A stretch of 64,000 nucleotides of DNA from Gyromitra esculenta (lineage: Eukaryota > Ascomycota > Pezizomycetes > Pezizales > Discinaceae): positions 124,001 to 188,000 of the forward strand of contig JBCAML010000012.1 in the NCBI GenBank assembly GCA_038503075.1, in the 5' to 3' direction. How positions within the stretch are numbered: the first letter of the stretch is position 1; the number at the start of each line of letters is the position of its first letter. The notes below the pieces were generated by a model that was given only the letters and a program-made list of their open reading frames with translations, was not told the DNA's origin and did no database searches. Below are positions 11,784-22,059 of the stretch, one piece after another. A program made the translations under genes and the position numbers.

Positions 11784-13437
11784 ATGAGTTCGTTTAATGA
11801 AGACACTTTCGTACGCGTTGATGCATTATTCCTTAACGATATTACCGTTACCTACCATGGTGGGCCAGACTACTTGACCCAATACGGAGTCTACTTCAGA
11901 AGACCACGCCTGTGGCTACTATCTCACAGCCCGGTATTCGTAGGCAGCCTCTCCGAGAAGAATGCATACGACGGGATAGAGCGGATGAAGGTTCTCTTGA
12001 GGCACCTGAAGAAGATCACGTTTGTCTGCTTCCCAAATCCAGGATTGGCTGACGACAGTGGCTCAGTCACGTTTAAACTGTTCATTATGTCATCTGGAGT
12101 AACCGCAGCAAATGAACTAGCCAGGTGGGTTGTAGCAGATGTTGTCAACCAATCAAACTTCTCAAAGTATGCAGAAGTAGTGGAGGGGTTTGGGGACGTG
12201 CACTTGTACGCAGGGCGGTTTGAAGGCCAGTTCGTGCTTAGGATAGGGACAGATCCGCCACATACGGGCAAAGGATATTATCAGGAATTCATGTGGTCGA
12301 TTGAAAATGATATACGTTGTGATCCCCACTACTCGAGTGACAGGGCAGGGATCATGCTGTGGTTACATCCAGGTCGGGGTAACTGGAGACATTCTACAAG
12401 AGGTAGCTGCGAACCTAAGAAGATGCAATATGTCGACCAAATCGCTGGATTAATAGCATCTGGGATTGAGGACGAACGCACTACAGACTTGAGGAGATTT
12501 GGCCTCAGTCTAGCATTCGGGAGAGTGGATAATAAAACGCGTTTCTTGGCTATGCTCGGTAGAACACCTCAACCCGGCACTGATCCTCTCATTGAAAGGG
12601 AGCGAATCGGGGGGGTGGGAGCATTCGCGAAAGATAGTGAAACTAGGAGTAAATCTTTCAAAGATTTTTCCCTGCAGGAAGAAAAACCTTGTCAGCGCAG
12701 CAGAAGCCTAAAAAAAATCTCGGGATGATGTTACAGATTGTGTTGGTGAACCCCTCCGGCCTCACGATAGAAATAGCCCTCGAGGTCGAAGCAAGATTAG
12801 AAATCCAGAATATTCTGAATATCAAAACTGGGGGAGCGAGAGACTTGAGAAATGCGGTACAGAACAAGCTCGGAGATCGTTGAGTTACAGCCGACGCCGA
12901 AGCAGAACCCGGGAACGGTATCAAGATGATCGTCGACGTGAGAGGAGCCGTAGTGATGCGAGACGTTTTCCTGTACGAGTTCGAGATGAAGGAAGGTCTT
13001 CGAGTCGTTGTAGATTTCGAGGTAGAAGCCGGGAGCAATATGGAGATGATCCTCGTCATCTAAAGAACAATCATTATGAGTATCATCCAGGACGAGCACG
13101 AGATGAAGGGAGATCTTTGAGTCACCGCAGATATAGAAGCAGCAGCCTCGGAAATTATAGGAATGACCATAGACATCAAGAGGGCCCGACTAACTATCGC
13201 CCTGAACAAGCTCAACATGAGAGGGAATATTTGGATAACGACCGGGGCCGCAGGAGAAATAGGGAGAAGCATCTATATGAAGTGACTAACAGGAATGAAT
13301 ATCGGCCCAGGTATCCTAGCAGAGATAAGCATCTATATGAGGTGACTAACCGGAATGAATACCGACCCAGATATCCTAGTAAGGATAGGAGAAACTATCT
13401 CGACAACAGTGATAGACACTACAGACCGCCTGGCTAG
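11784..13437 (+). CDS. Unknown-family protein with Arg/Ser-rich tail; frame break at an A8 run
   Basis: Not a family I recognise, but clearly a paralogue of the protein at 15123-16646. Shared landmarks in order: G(V/L)YF..P..WL, (V/A)CFP then a LFI block, an FVRIG/FVLRIG block, EFMW followed by NDI or TDI, and (I/L)ISSGI/IASGI. The ATG at 11784 is chosen because it aligns with the other start and follows a CT-rich leader. The frame stops at 12728 after SRSLKKISG. One base less in the A run at 12710-12717 would continue the reading frame without a stop to 13437, adding a strongly basic Arg/Ser/Asp/Tyr-rich tail. The second paralogue also ends in a basic, charged low-complexity tail. The tail holds a 20-residue tandem duplication encoded at 13267-13386. 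RS-like tails are common in RNA-associated nuclear proteins, but no such role is shown here. The break is either a sequencing error in a homopolymer or a real mutation. Confidence 0.65.
13267..13386 (+). repeat. 60-bp tandem duplication inside the Arg/Ser-rich tail
   Basis: Two 60-bp units, 13267-13326 and 13327-13386, differ at only a few bases, mostly silent. Each encodes KHLYEVTNRNEYRPRYPS plus a basic residue and Asp. The frame is kept because the unit is a multiple of three, which supports coding use of this tail. Confidence 0.9.
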
Positions 13438-15122
13438 AAATTAAAGAATAACACGGTCTAGCGTTGGTGTAGGTTGAGCTTTTTAGTTTTCCATGAACAT
13501 GCAGTTATGGCGAAGTACCCAACGTAACTTAGATTTTTGAAAGGCGAACTACGCGCTATCAGTGTATTCGTAGCACTAGTGGAGAGGTCCTCCTGATATT
13601 GCCGACGAGTAGCTTTTTATTATTAAGTTCACTATAATATTTTTTGTTCTTAATAGCCTCGCTAGCCATGGTGCCTCTTCTTTGCTATAATAACATTATC
13701 TCGAACCAGACTCTGGGGCTCCAGCTTGGTGAAATAATTACATAAGCAAGCTAAGCCTAATTGGGACTAGCTCGAGACAAATAATAACAAGCTTTTGTGG
13801 CATTCACTCCGAATCTACGACCAATAGAAAATCTATCAAGAACTTAATTTTACCATTTTAGATGTTCCTAGACCTCCTATTTTTTCGGTGTTTTTAATAG
13901 CCGTGGGTCTCCGCCCTGTTGGTCCCGAGGCTATACCCGCTTGCATTAGATGCGTTCATCTGTTCTCACATCCGTGATGAAATCTTTCCTCTACTCCTCT
14001 TCCAGCATTCATCTTCTACAACACCACCATAATAAATTTATTTTTCCATTGGGTTTGGGTTCTCAATCAGTAACTCTAACGACGAATTCGCTATCCTTAA
14101 GTCACTTAACCTTGATAGAGGTCATCTAGGATGCGGCGAATCCACTGTCAAAGATTAGCACTCGACACATGCTTTACCTCCGATAGCGTGGACTATTTCT
14201 CCCATGATGGAAGACGGTTGTTATTAAGGATGTCCCATTAACCAACATAAACATCTCGGTCAATACCATCACAAAAACAGTAGGATGCCTAAAAGGTATC
14301 TCCTTGTCCTATTTCTCGAAGGCACTAGAAGACGGAAGAAAAACGAAGCTCTGGTAAATTTTTTCATTAAAACGGGTTGAAGAACGAGTGCCATCACTAT
14401 CAAGACATGCCTTGCAGAGGACCACAGATCAAATAATGTTCCCCTGGGCACTATTCTCTTGCATAGCAGTGCACGTGGCCTTCCACGGCATTGACAGTTA
14501 CCGGATGTGTATGTAGGAAGGTAGTCTCTAGAGATTGAACTGGGTGTGGCATTATAATTAGTGTACTGAGTTAAGTTTCAGATATCTTATTAGCCTCTGG
14601 AATAGACTTAGTTATCCTGAAAGTTTGTTGAGGGCATTGCTGGTGATTTCAAGGGCGTGTGATGTTTTTAAGAGTCTTTGGTATTCACGGATTATAATAT
14701 CCTCCTAGACCTTCCGAATTCCTGTGCACTAGGATCCCTGTTTCTCAATAATATCCGTTCCCGAGCCTTCCCGAACGCTCCCCGAAAGTCTCTCATACTA
14801 TGAAGCCTTCTCCAACACCTGGCTACCATTTTTGGATCTGTCTGCTTTTTACCAGAGGAGTTGAAAGTGATTTTGGCCCCTTTTTTATTTTATAACCTCC
14901 CCGAGTGACTATTTCTAATAAGATAGACTTTACACTTTCGTTCTCAAGAAAACTGGCACGTGTCGACACCCGCCTGCATGATCCAAACTTCCTATCCCCG
15001 AAAGTAATAACGCGGAAAACTACCAGAAAACACGAGCACTCCGGCCATCCGTTTTTTCCCTCTAGATTATCTGTTTTCTGGGCCCAGTTTCCAGACACGG
15101 CGTCTTGCCTTGAACTTTTAAT
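13438..15122. other. Intergenic stretch between the two paralogues
   Basis: AT-rich, with only short frames on either strand and no recognisable repeat family. The last about 250 bases should hold the promoter of the second paralogue; a GGCACGTGTC box lies near 14957. Confidence 0.4.
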
Positions 15123-16646
15123 ATGCAGTGTGAACTCCAGAACAGTGTTTATGTTGATGGATTCATCTTAACAGAAGTCACTCGTGAGCAAAATCTCTAC
15201 GACTCAGCTGGTGCCACTTACTACGGACTTTATTTCACTGACCCCGAGTATTGGCTGCCTCTCGAGAAGACTATATGCATCAGGAATCTTCCGACGACAT
15301 TCCACATTCACCAGGTTATCCGAAAAATCAAAGAGGCTTTACAGCCACTGAAGGAGCTTAATTTCGCATGTTTCCCAGACCATGGCTCCGAGGGGTCTTG
15401 GTTCAGACTGTTTATTGTGTTTACGAGTCGAGGTGCGGCTGCTTTGGCGTTAAGGCTTTTAGAACGCTACCCAAAAGATATATTCCCTGGTGTGATACAA
15501 GAGCCAAGCTGCAAAGTATTAGGCCAAGAAGCCTTGAAAGAAGATTCGCCATACTTACAGCGCTTGGCAGATGTTCCGGTAAGGGTAGGGCTTCTAGGAA
15601 ATCATCTTTTTGTGAGAATAGGATCAGATGACCCTGCCAAATATCGAAGGGAGTTTATGTGGTTACTAAACACAGATATTCATTACGATTCGAATTACCC
15701 AGATCGGTATAATGAGGTATCGTTACGGCTGGATCCAGCTTCTGAAAGATATAGGTCAATCGGTATTGGGATTCGTGAAAATATGGACGTTCAGGGGATC
15801 GATGATGTTGCAGAGCTGATTTCTTCTGGTATTAAGAGCAAGTTATATGGCACGAATATCACCCTCTGGATTACATTCGCATTTCATAGTATTGGCAGGA
15901 CAGGCCATTTCAGAGCAGCACTGATATCGAGGAGCGTAATAAAAGATATCACGTATGTCAGGAATGATATAGAAGTACATTGCGATAACCAGACCGATGT
16001 CCACCAGCCCCTAAGTTTTGAGTCAAGTAACAGAAAACTTGAGCGAGATCTTAACGCCACCCCAAGTACTCCAAATCCCGGGTATGGTGGCTCGGAACAA
16101 CGACCTGCAGAAACCCCTAGAAAAGTCAGAAATTCTGACGATGTTAGTCCAAAAATCATCCCAGCGTTCCCTAAAATAATGATGGGGCAGAGAGCGGCAA
16201 TCCATATGTCCGAATTACACGACGGGGAAAATTTAATAGGCGGCATTGGAGCGAAGGACCACCACAGCCGATACCCCAGACAACAAGAACAACGTGTTCG
16301 GGAAGAAAACAGCCATCGCTCAGAGAATGTCAGATCCGACAACAGCCCACGACACCAGAACAAAGGCAAAGAGAAAGCAAAAGAAATCAAATTCGTAATT
16401 CCTAGACCTGTCAGTAATGTCATAAAGCAAGAAGATTCTGCCGGCATATTTGCTCAAAAGCATCCCGAAAACAAAGAAAATCCTAAGATTCCCACCGGGC
16501 CCTTTAACCCCCCCACCGGGCCTCGTAACCTCCCTAATAGACCCTACAACCACAATTGGGGGACAAATTACAGTGGGAAACGAAGCCGCAGATCAAAGCA
16601 ACGGGTTTCATTCAATTTCCCGCCAAAACCCAATGCTAGCTCATGA
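15123..16646 (+). CDS. Unknown-family protein, paralogue of the gene at 11784
   Basis: A single 507-residue frame. Residues about 1-270 align along their whole length with the product at 11784: GLYFTDPEYWLPLEK near residue 35, NFACFP near 80, NHLFVRIGSDD near 160 and REFMWLLNTDI near 175, then ELISSGIK. The rest is hydrophilic, rich in Arg, Asn, Pro and Glu, with PTGPFNPPTGPRNLPNRP near the end and a basic SGKRSRRSKQR segment that could serve nuclear entry. No signal peptide or membrane segment. The two genes lie in the same direction about 1.7 kb apart, which fits tandem duplication followed by strong divergence. The conserved N-terminal module is presumably the working domain; I cannot assign it. 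Confidence 0.75.
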   Translation: MQCELQNSVYVDGFILTEVTREQNLYDSAGATYYGLYFTDPEYWLPLEKTICIRNLPTTFHIHQVIRKIKEALQPLKELNFACFPDHGSEGSWFRLFIVFTSRGAAALALRLLERYPKDIFPGVIQEPSCKVLGQEALKEDSPYLQRLADVPVRVGLLGNHLFVRIGSDDPAKYRREFMWLLNTDIHYDSNYPDRYNEVSLRLDPASERYRSIGIGIRENMDVQGIDDVAELISSGIKSKLYGTNITLWITFAFHSIGRTGHFRAALISRSVIKDITYVRNDIEVHCDNQTDVHQPLSFESSNRKLERDLNATPSTPNPGYGGSEQRPAETPRKVRNSDDVSPKIIPAFPKIMMGQRAAIHMSELHDGENLIGGIGAKDHHSRYPRQQEQRVREENSHRSENVRSDNSPRHQNKGKEKAKEIKFVIPRPVSNVIKQEDSAGIFAQKHPENKENPKIPTGPFNPPTGPRNLPNRPYNHNWGTNYSGKRSRRSKQRVSFNFPPKPNASS

Positions 16647-17304
16647 GATCCATTCGTTCGATCACAACTGTGAGCGGTGGAAGCACTCATGGTGTAAAAG
16701 TACGACGGACAGCGTATAGTTTGAGTCAAAGTTCAGTGTTGTATTCTAAGAGAGGTTGGTATATGTTATGAGTAACTAGGAGCAATAGGACTGGCTTGAA
16801 TGGAGAAATCTACAATCCCCGAAAGAAGCTCATCTATTCGTGTTAGAGTATATATTAGTTGGCAATAACTTGGTATCAATTGGGGATACCAATCACCCTT
16901 TGGATAGCCGATTTGGATTGGTTCAGGCCAAAATTACAATCCCAATAAGCCAAATCAAAGTGAAATTCTGACAGCTTACGGCATTGATCCAGTTTCTAGA
17001 TTTCTACGCCACAAGAGTGTATCTATATAACCAGGGTACCGGAATGATACGTATTAGTTTGTAGAAAGTTCAATGGGGATGCTTGAAATACTTGACCGAA
17101 GTTCAGTGTGTGGTTGCACGAGGGGCATTAGTGATGGAATCAGTGGACACTATCATGATGATATAATAACGAGTCATGGTGTTGGCAAAAAAAACGTGGT
17201 CTATGTCGAAGGCTCAAACAAGCATAGTAGAGGTATCGGGCTCATACAAACTTTTGCAATTATATCGACTATGATTTATTGCAACCTTCGACACGAAACA
17301 ATTC
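16647..17304. other. Intergenic, nothing recognised
   Basis: No gene support. It contains short inverted repeats such as TGGTATC..GATACCA near 16871-16891 and the first target-site copy (17291-17304) of the retroposon that follows. Confidence 0.4.
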
Positions 17305-17356
17305 GAGTACCATAACCTCCAGGTTGAATGTACCTAATGAATAAACGACAAGAACA
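17305..17356 (+). mobile_element. Ultra-short retroposon, copy B (52 bp)
   Basis: The insert starts GAGTACCATAACC and ends AATAAACGACAAGAACA. It is bounded by direct repeats ACACGAAACAATTC (17291-17304) and ACACGAAATAATTC (17357-17370), 13 of 14 identical. The core is near-identical to the copies at 19507 and 46890. AATAAA near the 3' end plus a CAA-type tail and a 14-bp target duplication fit insertion by reverse transcription. Confidence 0.8.
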
Positions 17357-17531
17357 ACACGAAATAATTCTACCCCCATCTATCGTCCTTTATTGCAGGT
17401 CTTCCCACGCTTTTATTCCCCCTCACAGAAGATACGCTATACTAGTAAGTTCGGAAACTGTTTACTCTGTGAGGACATCGATATTTCTACCACTAGGCAC
17501 TGATGCTCCTGTCCAAAGTAGCCTCTAATCT

Positions 17532-18605
17532 TCATACCAACGGCATTGAAACTGGAACTCCTAGATCTTTGAAGTGTCCTGACCGAGGCAATCGATACCA
17601 TTCACATAGTATACTACCCATGTCCCGTTTCTGTTTGAATATCCGGTTGAACTCCTTTGTACAATCCGACCAAGACATCATCCCGCGTGTGAGTCCCCCG
17701 CCATTCTCTAGGAGCCATCTCTTCTGCTCTTCGACTGTCGCTTCGACTGTCTTTTGGATTGTTTTCCTGACTGGAACTTCAACTGGAACTTCAACTGTAT
17801 CCATAGCTGTATCCATAGCCGTATGTTCATCGTTACCAACATCCGCTTCAATTTGGCGGTTAGGTGTAGCTCCTGGAGAGGGGTTTCCACTAAGCATTTC
17901 ACTCTGGTCCCGCCCACTGCCATCCTTATCGCTGCTTCCAATGTCCACACACAACGGCGAAACAATGGATGAACCCTTTTTTCTGCGATTATGGTTCATT
18001 GTAAACCACTTTCGCTGCAAGGCCTTTGATCCCCGAATTCTTCCAAATTCTCTCCTATGCATCTTAGCACAATCGGACCAATAGTTCAGAGCCCTCCTGT
18101 CTTCATATTGTTCACAATAACCATAAAGCCAATCAATCTCCTCCTCTGTCCACCTTTTCGACGTAGGTAAGACTGAAGCATGATCTCCGTAGTTCTTTTT
18201 ACTTGCTATTAGCTTAAATAATTGTCTCTGCAGACTATCAATAGTGCGAGCCTGCTGGAACAAGTCGTGATATTCTTGGGCAAATTTTTCCCAAGAAATA
18301 ATCTCTGCCAGTACCCTCAACCCATTTTCTAGAATCCACGTGCTTTGTGATACTGTATAATCATCTTCATACTCCTCTGGTTCCGTAATGCCACTGGATT
18401 GACTATTCCCGATCGAAGCTCTGCGTTTTCTCAGAGTTTCTTCGTCAAAGTTCTTCGTTAAGTTTATAGCATTCGAGGATGGCTGAGCTGGAGATGGACT
18501 GGCTCTCGGTATGAATTCGTTGATGCTAGGGGTGCTAATGGGAGATTTATCAGACACCGATGTGTCTCTAGAAGACGAGACACCCCAGTTAGGAGAGCTA
18601 AACAT
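17532..18605 (-). CDS. Protein with three Myb/SANT-like modules, putative DNA-binding
   Basis: A single frame of 357 residues from an ATG at 18605. Three stretches resemble each other: about residues 89-133 (W..EIISWEKFAQEYHDLF), 151-201 (RWTEEEIDWLYGY..NYWSDCAKMHRREFG) and 296-338 (RWLLENGG..MSWSDCTKEFNRIFK). Each has a leading W, a second W followed by an amphipathic helix, then a third helix with a basic/aromatic end. The middle one starts like a classical Myb repeat (RWTEEE). This spacing of tryptophans is typical of Myb/SANT folds, so DNA or chromatin binding is inferred. Residues 1-80 are Ser/Pro-rich, and VEVPVEVPV-type short repeats lie around 265-285. No intron is needed. The modules are divergent, so this could be a lineage-specific regulator. 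Confidence 0.75.
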   Translation of the reverse strand: MFSSPNWGVSSSRDTSVSDKSPISTPSINEFIPRASPSPAQPSSNAINLTKNFDEETLRKRRASIGNSQSSGITEPEEYEDDYTVSQSTWILENGLRVLAEIISWEKFAQEYHDLFQQARTIDSLQRQLFKLIASKKNYGDHASVLPTSKRWTEEEIDWLYGYCEQYEDRRALNYWSDCAKMHRREFGRIRGSKALQRKWFTMNHNRRKKGSSIVSPLCVDIGSSDKDGSGRDQSEMLSGNPSPGATPNRQIEADVGNDEHTAMDTAMDTVEVPVEVPVRKTIQKTVEATVEEQKRWLLENGGGLTRGMMSWSDCTKEFNRIFKQKRDMGSILCEWYRLPRSGHFKDLGVPVSMPLV

Positions 18606-18710
18606 GATTAGCTGGTTGCTCGATTGATTCTTCTGGTCTTGTTTTGATGGATTAGGGATTGATTAGACGATACCCATTTCACTGAAAGTAATTTTAACTA
18701 GGGAGGGAGG

Positions 18711-18724
18711 GAGGGAGGGAGGGA
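18711..18724. repeat. Short GGGA microsatellite
   Basis: A run of GGGA units, continuing slightly on both sides, in the intergenic DNA upstream of the Myb-like gene. Confidence 0.8.
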
Positions 18725-19113
18725 TCCAGCGGGAAAACGTGCTTAAACGGCGGTCAGGAGACGAGCTTAAACCATCAACACTAGCATATAACCGACTCAA
18801 GCCCCGAGTATATTCTCGACTAAAATCTTCTTTCTCAACCGACAAAGAGCTTTGTTTTCCTATCCATTGGCCAGGTGGCTGGGAACGTTTCAAGAGACTT
18901 AAGTAATGCTCTAGGTTGTGCCTCATCTGCGAAGTTCTTCGTGATGTTCATCTGTCTCTCCCCGAGATGCATTGCTAAAGAAACCATTTCACCGGATTTG
19001 ATGGGCCTGCGTCCTTCCATAGTTCCTCGAGCTGTTTTGGATACCAGGGACGCAGAAGAGGCTTTAATTAAACAATGACTGGAGTAACTGAATATTTTTA
19101 TACGAATCACATA

Positions 19114-19264
19114 CAGCACAATCGTCCTATAAGAACACTAACTATATGAATGCTGAACCCAGTCCTGACAGGGTAATTTTGAGTGCAGCTTGTTTCTCAT
19201 GAGAATAACTTTACAAGAACATGATTTTCAGAACCAACCGTACTCTTATAGGACGATTGTGCTG
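19114..19264. mobile_element. Non-autonomous TIR element, 151 bp
   Basis: Left end CAGCACAATCGTCCTATAAG and the right end at 19244-19264 are perfect inverted copies over 21 bp. The about 109 bp between has no coding capacity. Size and structure fit a miniature inverted-repeat transposable element. The left flank is TA but the right is GA, so a TA duplication is not supported and the superfamily is open. Confidence 0.7.
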
Positions 19265-19506
19265 GAATGGTGCCACCGCATTTCTGTCGGGAGCTTCCCG
19301 CAATCCTCCGAGACTAGATCCCCCGCTATGGGGGAGATCTAGACTGCCGAGCTGGCCATCCTTCAAGCACACCATCCGCACAAAAACTCCGCATCGCCCC
19401 GCTCTGAGCTTGCTGTAACTCGCCAGGGCCCAACAATCCTAGCCGTGCCCCAAAGGCTGGCAACCCATTCAGAATTCCTTGCACAAGTACACTCACTAAA
19501 TACAGC

Positions 19507-19555
19507 CAAGAGTACCATAACCTTCGGGTTGAATGTACCTAACGAACAACAACAA
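19507..19555 (+). mobile_element. Ultra-short retroposon, copy C (49 bp)
   Basis: The insert runs from CAAGAGTACCATAACC to the tail AACGAACAACAACAA. Perfect 14-bp direct repeats TCACTAAATACAGC lie at 19493-19506 and 19556-19569. The core matches copies at 17305 and 46890. This is the cleanest copy and shows that about 50 bp moved as a unit. Confidence 0.85.
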
Positions 19556-19618
19556 TCACTAAATACAGCTCCCGTCTGCTCAATGGCCATGTTTCGTGCC
19601 ACCGCTGACAAAACCCGA

Positions 19619-20045
19619 ATTATCTTCCAACCTGTCATCAATCGTCGTTCACTGCCGCAGGATCGTCTTTTAGATAGATGTGAATAGTGGACCACGGACG
19701 CCGAGTTATCTTCCAGCCCGCTATCAATCGCGAGACATGGACGCCGAATTATCTTCCAACCTGTCATTAATTGCCGTATACGGACGCAGGATTATCTTCC
19801 AGCCCGCTATCAATCGCGGGACACGGACGCAGGATTATCTTCCAGCTCGGAATCAATCGCCAGGCACGGACGCAGTGTTATCTTCCAGCCCATTATCAAT
19901 CGTGGGACACGGCCTGCGTGGAATTTTCCTGCTCGGAATCGATCGCCAAGCACGGATGCTGTGTTATCTTCCAGCCCGCTATCAGTCGTGGGACACGGAC
20001 TCTGTGTGATTTTCAGGCTCGGGATTGACCGCCGCAGGTCAGATA
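19619..20045. repeat. 43-bp minisatellite, about ten units
   Basis: Units begin TTATCTTCCAGCCCGCTATC or a variant and recur every 43 bp. Two unit types roughly alternate (CCCGCTATCAATCG and CTCGGAATCAATCG), giving an 86-bp higher-order period. Because 43 is not a multiple of three, the open frames crossing it cycle through all three frames and are not taken as genes. Confidence 0.9.
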
Positions 20046-20103
20046 CATATCTACACTTGCTCCCTGCCGGCGCCCTCGGCGCCGACTCCGCACTTAATCG
20101 TTA

Positions 20104-20197
20104 TACTTGGGGGAAATTAAAGTATTCGGACACCAAGACACCAAGACGCAAATATTTACCTGCCTTGGCGTCCGAACACTTTAATTTCTCCCGAGTA
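20104..20197. mobile_element. 94-bp foldback element with 34-bp arms
   Basis: Arm 20104-20137 (starting TACTTGGGGGAAATTAAAG) and arm 20164-20197 are inverted copies with about four mismatches, around a 26-base loop. It could be a miniature foldback transposon or a palindromic remnant. No coding capacity. Confidence 0.65.
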
Positions 20198-20348
20198 GCT
20201 TATATCCTCGATTTTCAAAAATCCGTTAACGAACGAACGGAATACCGAATAGCTGGTTGCCGGTGTTGTGCATACAACTCAACTAGCTCAGTTCATATCA
20301 CTAGTGCATGCTTTGGCGGCTTTGCTCCAATTGATACTGGAATGCGTT

Positions 20349-20836
20349 GACAGGCAGAGGGGCACAGGAGCCACCTCATTTCTAGCTCCATCCCGATGGA
20401 TCAAGGACAAGACAGGCGGAGGGGCAAAGGAGCCACCTCATTTCTAGCTCCATCCCGATGGATGAAGGACAAGACAGAGGGGCAAAGGAGCCACCTCATT
20501 TCTTGCTCCATTCCGATGGATGAAGAACAGGGCAGGCGGAGGGGCAAATGAGCCACCTCATCTCTGACTCCATCCTAATGGATGAAGAACAGGACAGGTG
20601 GAGGGGCACAGGAGCCACCTCATTTCTAGCTCCATCCCGATGGATGGGAGGTAGGACAGGCGGAGGGGCACAGGAGCCACCTCATTTCTAGCTCCATCCC
20701 GATGGATGGGAGGTAGGACAGGCGGAGGGGCAAAGGTGCCGCCTCATTTCGAGCTCCATGCCAATAGTTGATGGCAGGACAGGCGGAGGGACACAAAAGC
20801 CACCTTATTTTGAGCTACATGCCGTGGATGAACACA
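20349..20836. repeat. 62-bp minisatellite, about eight units
   Basis: The unit begins GACAGGCGGAGGGGCAAAGG and continues AGCCACCTCATTTCTAGCTC then CATCCCGATGGATG. Copies five and six are nearly identical, while the last two are degraded, as expected for an old array edge. It sits about 300 bp from the unrelated 43-bp array. Confidence 0.9.
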
Positions 20837-20839
20837 ATG

Positions 20840-22059
20840 CCCCGCCGATGGGCGTGGGACACAGTGTTCTGTGCCCAGGGCCTCGATAAAATACAGGCAC
20901 TGTAAAAGGAATTAGCGAATAACTCTAGGCAGTTGAAGGATTAAAAGATTTACGAAAGCACTTCATCGGAACAGGCTTGACTTACGGAATATTAATCCAG
21001 TTTGTTGTATTTTGAACACGATCGGTAGGAAGATTTCATTATAGTGGGATGATGGTGGATGAAGAGGAAGAAGAGGTGGTAGCTGGGAAGAACGCTTTAT
21101 AAAGCCTTTTGTGGGTTGAATTCTTCCTTTTTTTTCTTCAGCTGGGATTCGTTGAGGAATCATAGAACGGGAACGACCCTCCCATTGTATCTTTTTTGCA
21201 GGAATTGCCAAGGCCGGGCGGCAAAATTTGATCGTCGCATAGGTACATGTATGACTTTCGAGATCAGAGTTCTATGTAATTAACTGAAATCTCTAGATAT
21301 CTCATACCTTTCTGGCTCTTTTTCTACTTTTCTAAAAGTTGACACAGCTCAAGAGCATTCTCAGAATCGAAAGGTACTACAAAGATTCTAGAGCGTGAAT
21401 AAAGCTTCAACCCCACGATCATCTATGGGGTTAAGGGCGCAAATTCATGTGTATGTATGTGCCTATACCCTCTCTCAATACCGGAGACCCAGTTCGTATA
21501 ACGGAGCTATGGAGCGCTGATACTCGCGATCTCCAGGTTACTAAAGTTTTTATTATTATTAACGCCAACAAGTACTCTCGAGTAAGCTCAGGTCTAAACT
21601 CCGTTCCTATCTGCTTAATACCTCAGAGGTGTACTAATTGCAAGAATTAAAGTAGTTCTCACAGTTTCACAGAGAACGACGTTGCTCTAGAGTGTCTCGG
21701 AAGTACCCGTGTCTCAGCTACTTTCGGCTTCAACGTCACATCAACCGCTGCGAGAACTTGAATTTCATGTATCGGGTTCCAAATATCTGCATAACCCTCG
21801 ATGTAATTCTGTAGGCAAGTCTTTCATTCGCTTCATGCTTCAGTGGTTCATCTGGAGAGTTTGCTGCAAAACTAACTCATTGAAATTCCACAATAGACCC
21901 TTGTAACTGACGGTAGTCTATCCTTACACATTTGATCATTGCCAGCTACTTAGATACCAACTTTCAAAGTGTATCTTTGTCTCAAATCTCGAAGCCGATA
22001 TCTCGAAGCCGATACCTATACGCTCCATCACACCACCATCAACCGCCCCCTCGCTAATG
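20840..22059. other. Intergenic, nothing recognised
   Basis: No supported gene. One TACATGTA palindrome lies at 21244-21251. Confidence 0.4.

Noticed and set aside
12689..12883. 64-residue frame starting MSAQQKPKKNLG
   Set aside because: Third frame over the domain-tail junction; the A-run frame shift gives a longer product consistent with the paralogue.
19680..20028. Frames of 85-109 residues with repeated YLPARYQS
   Set aside because: They are translations of the 43-bp minisatellite, whose unit is not a multiple of three.
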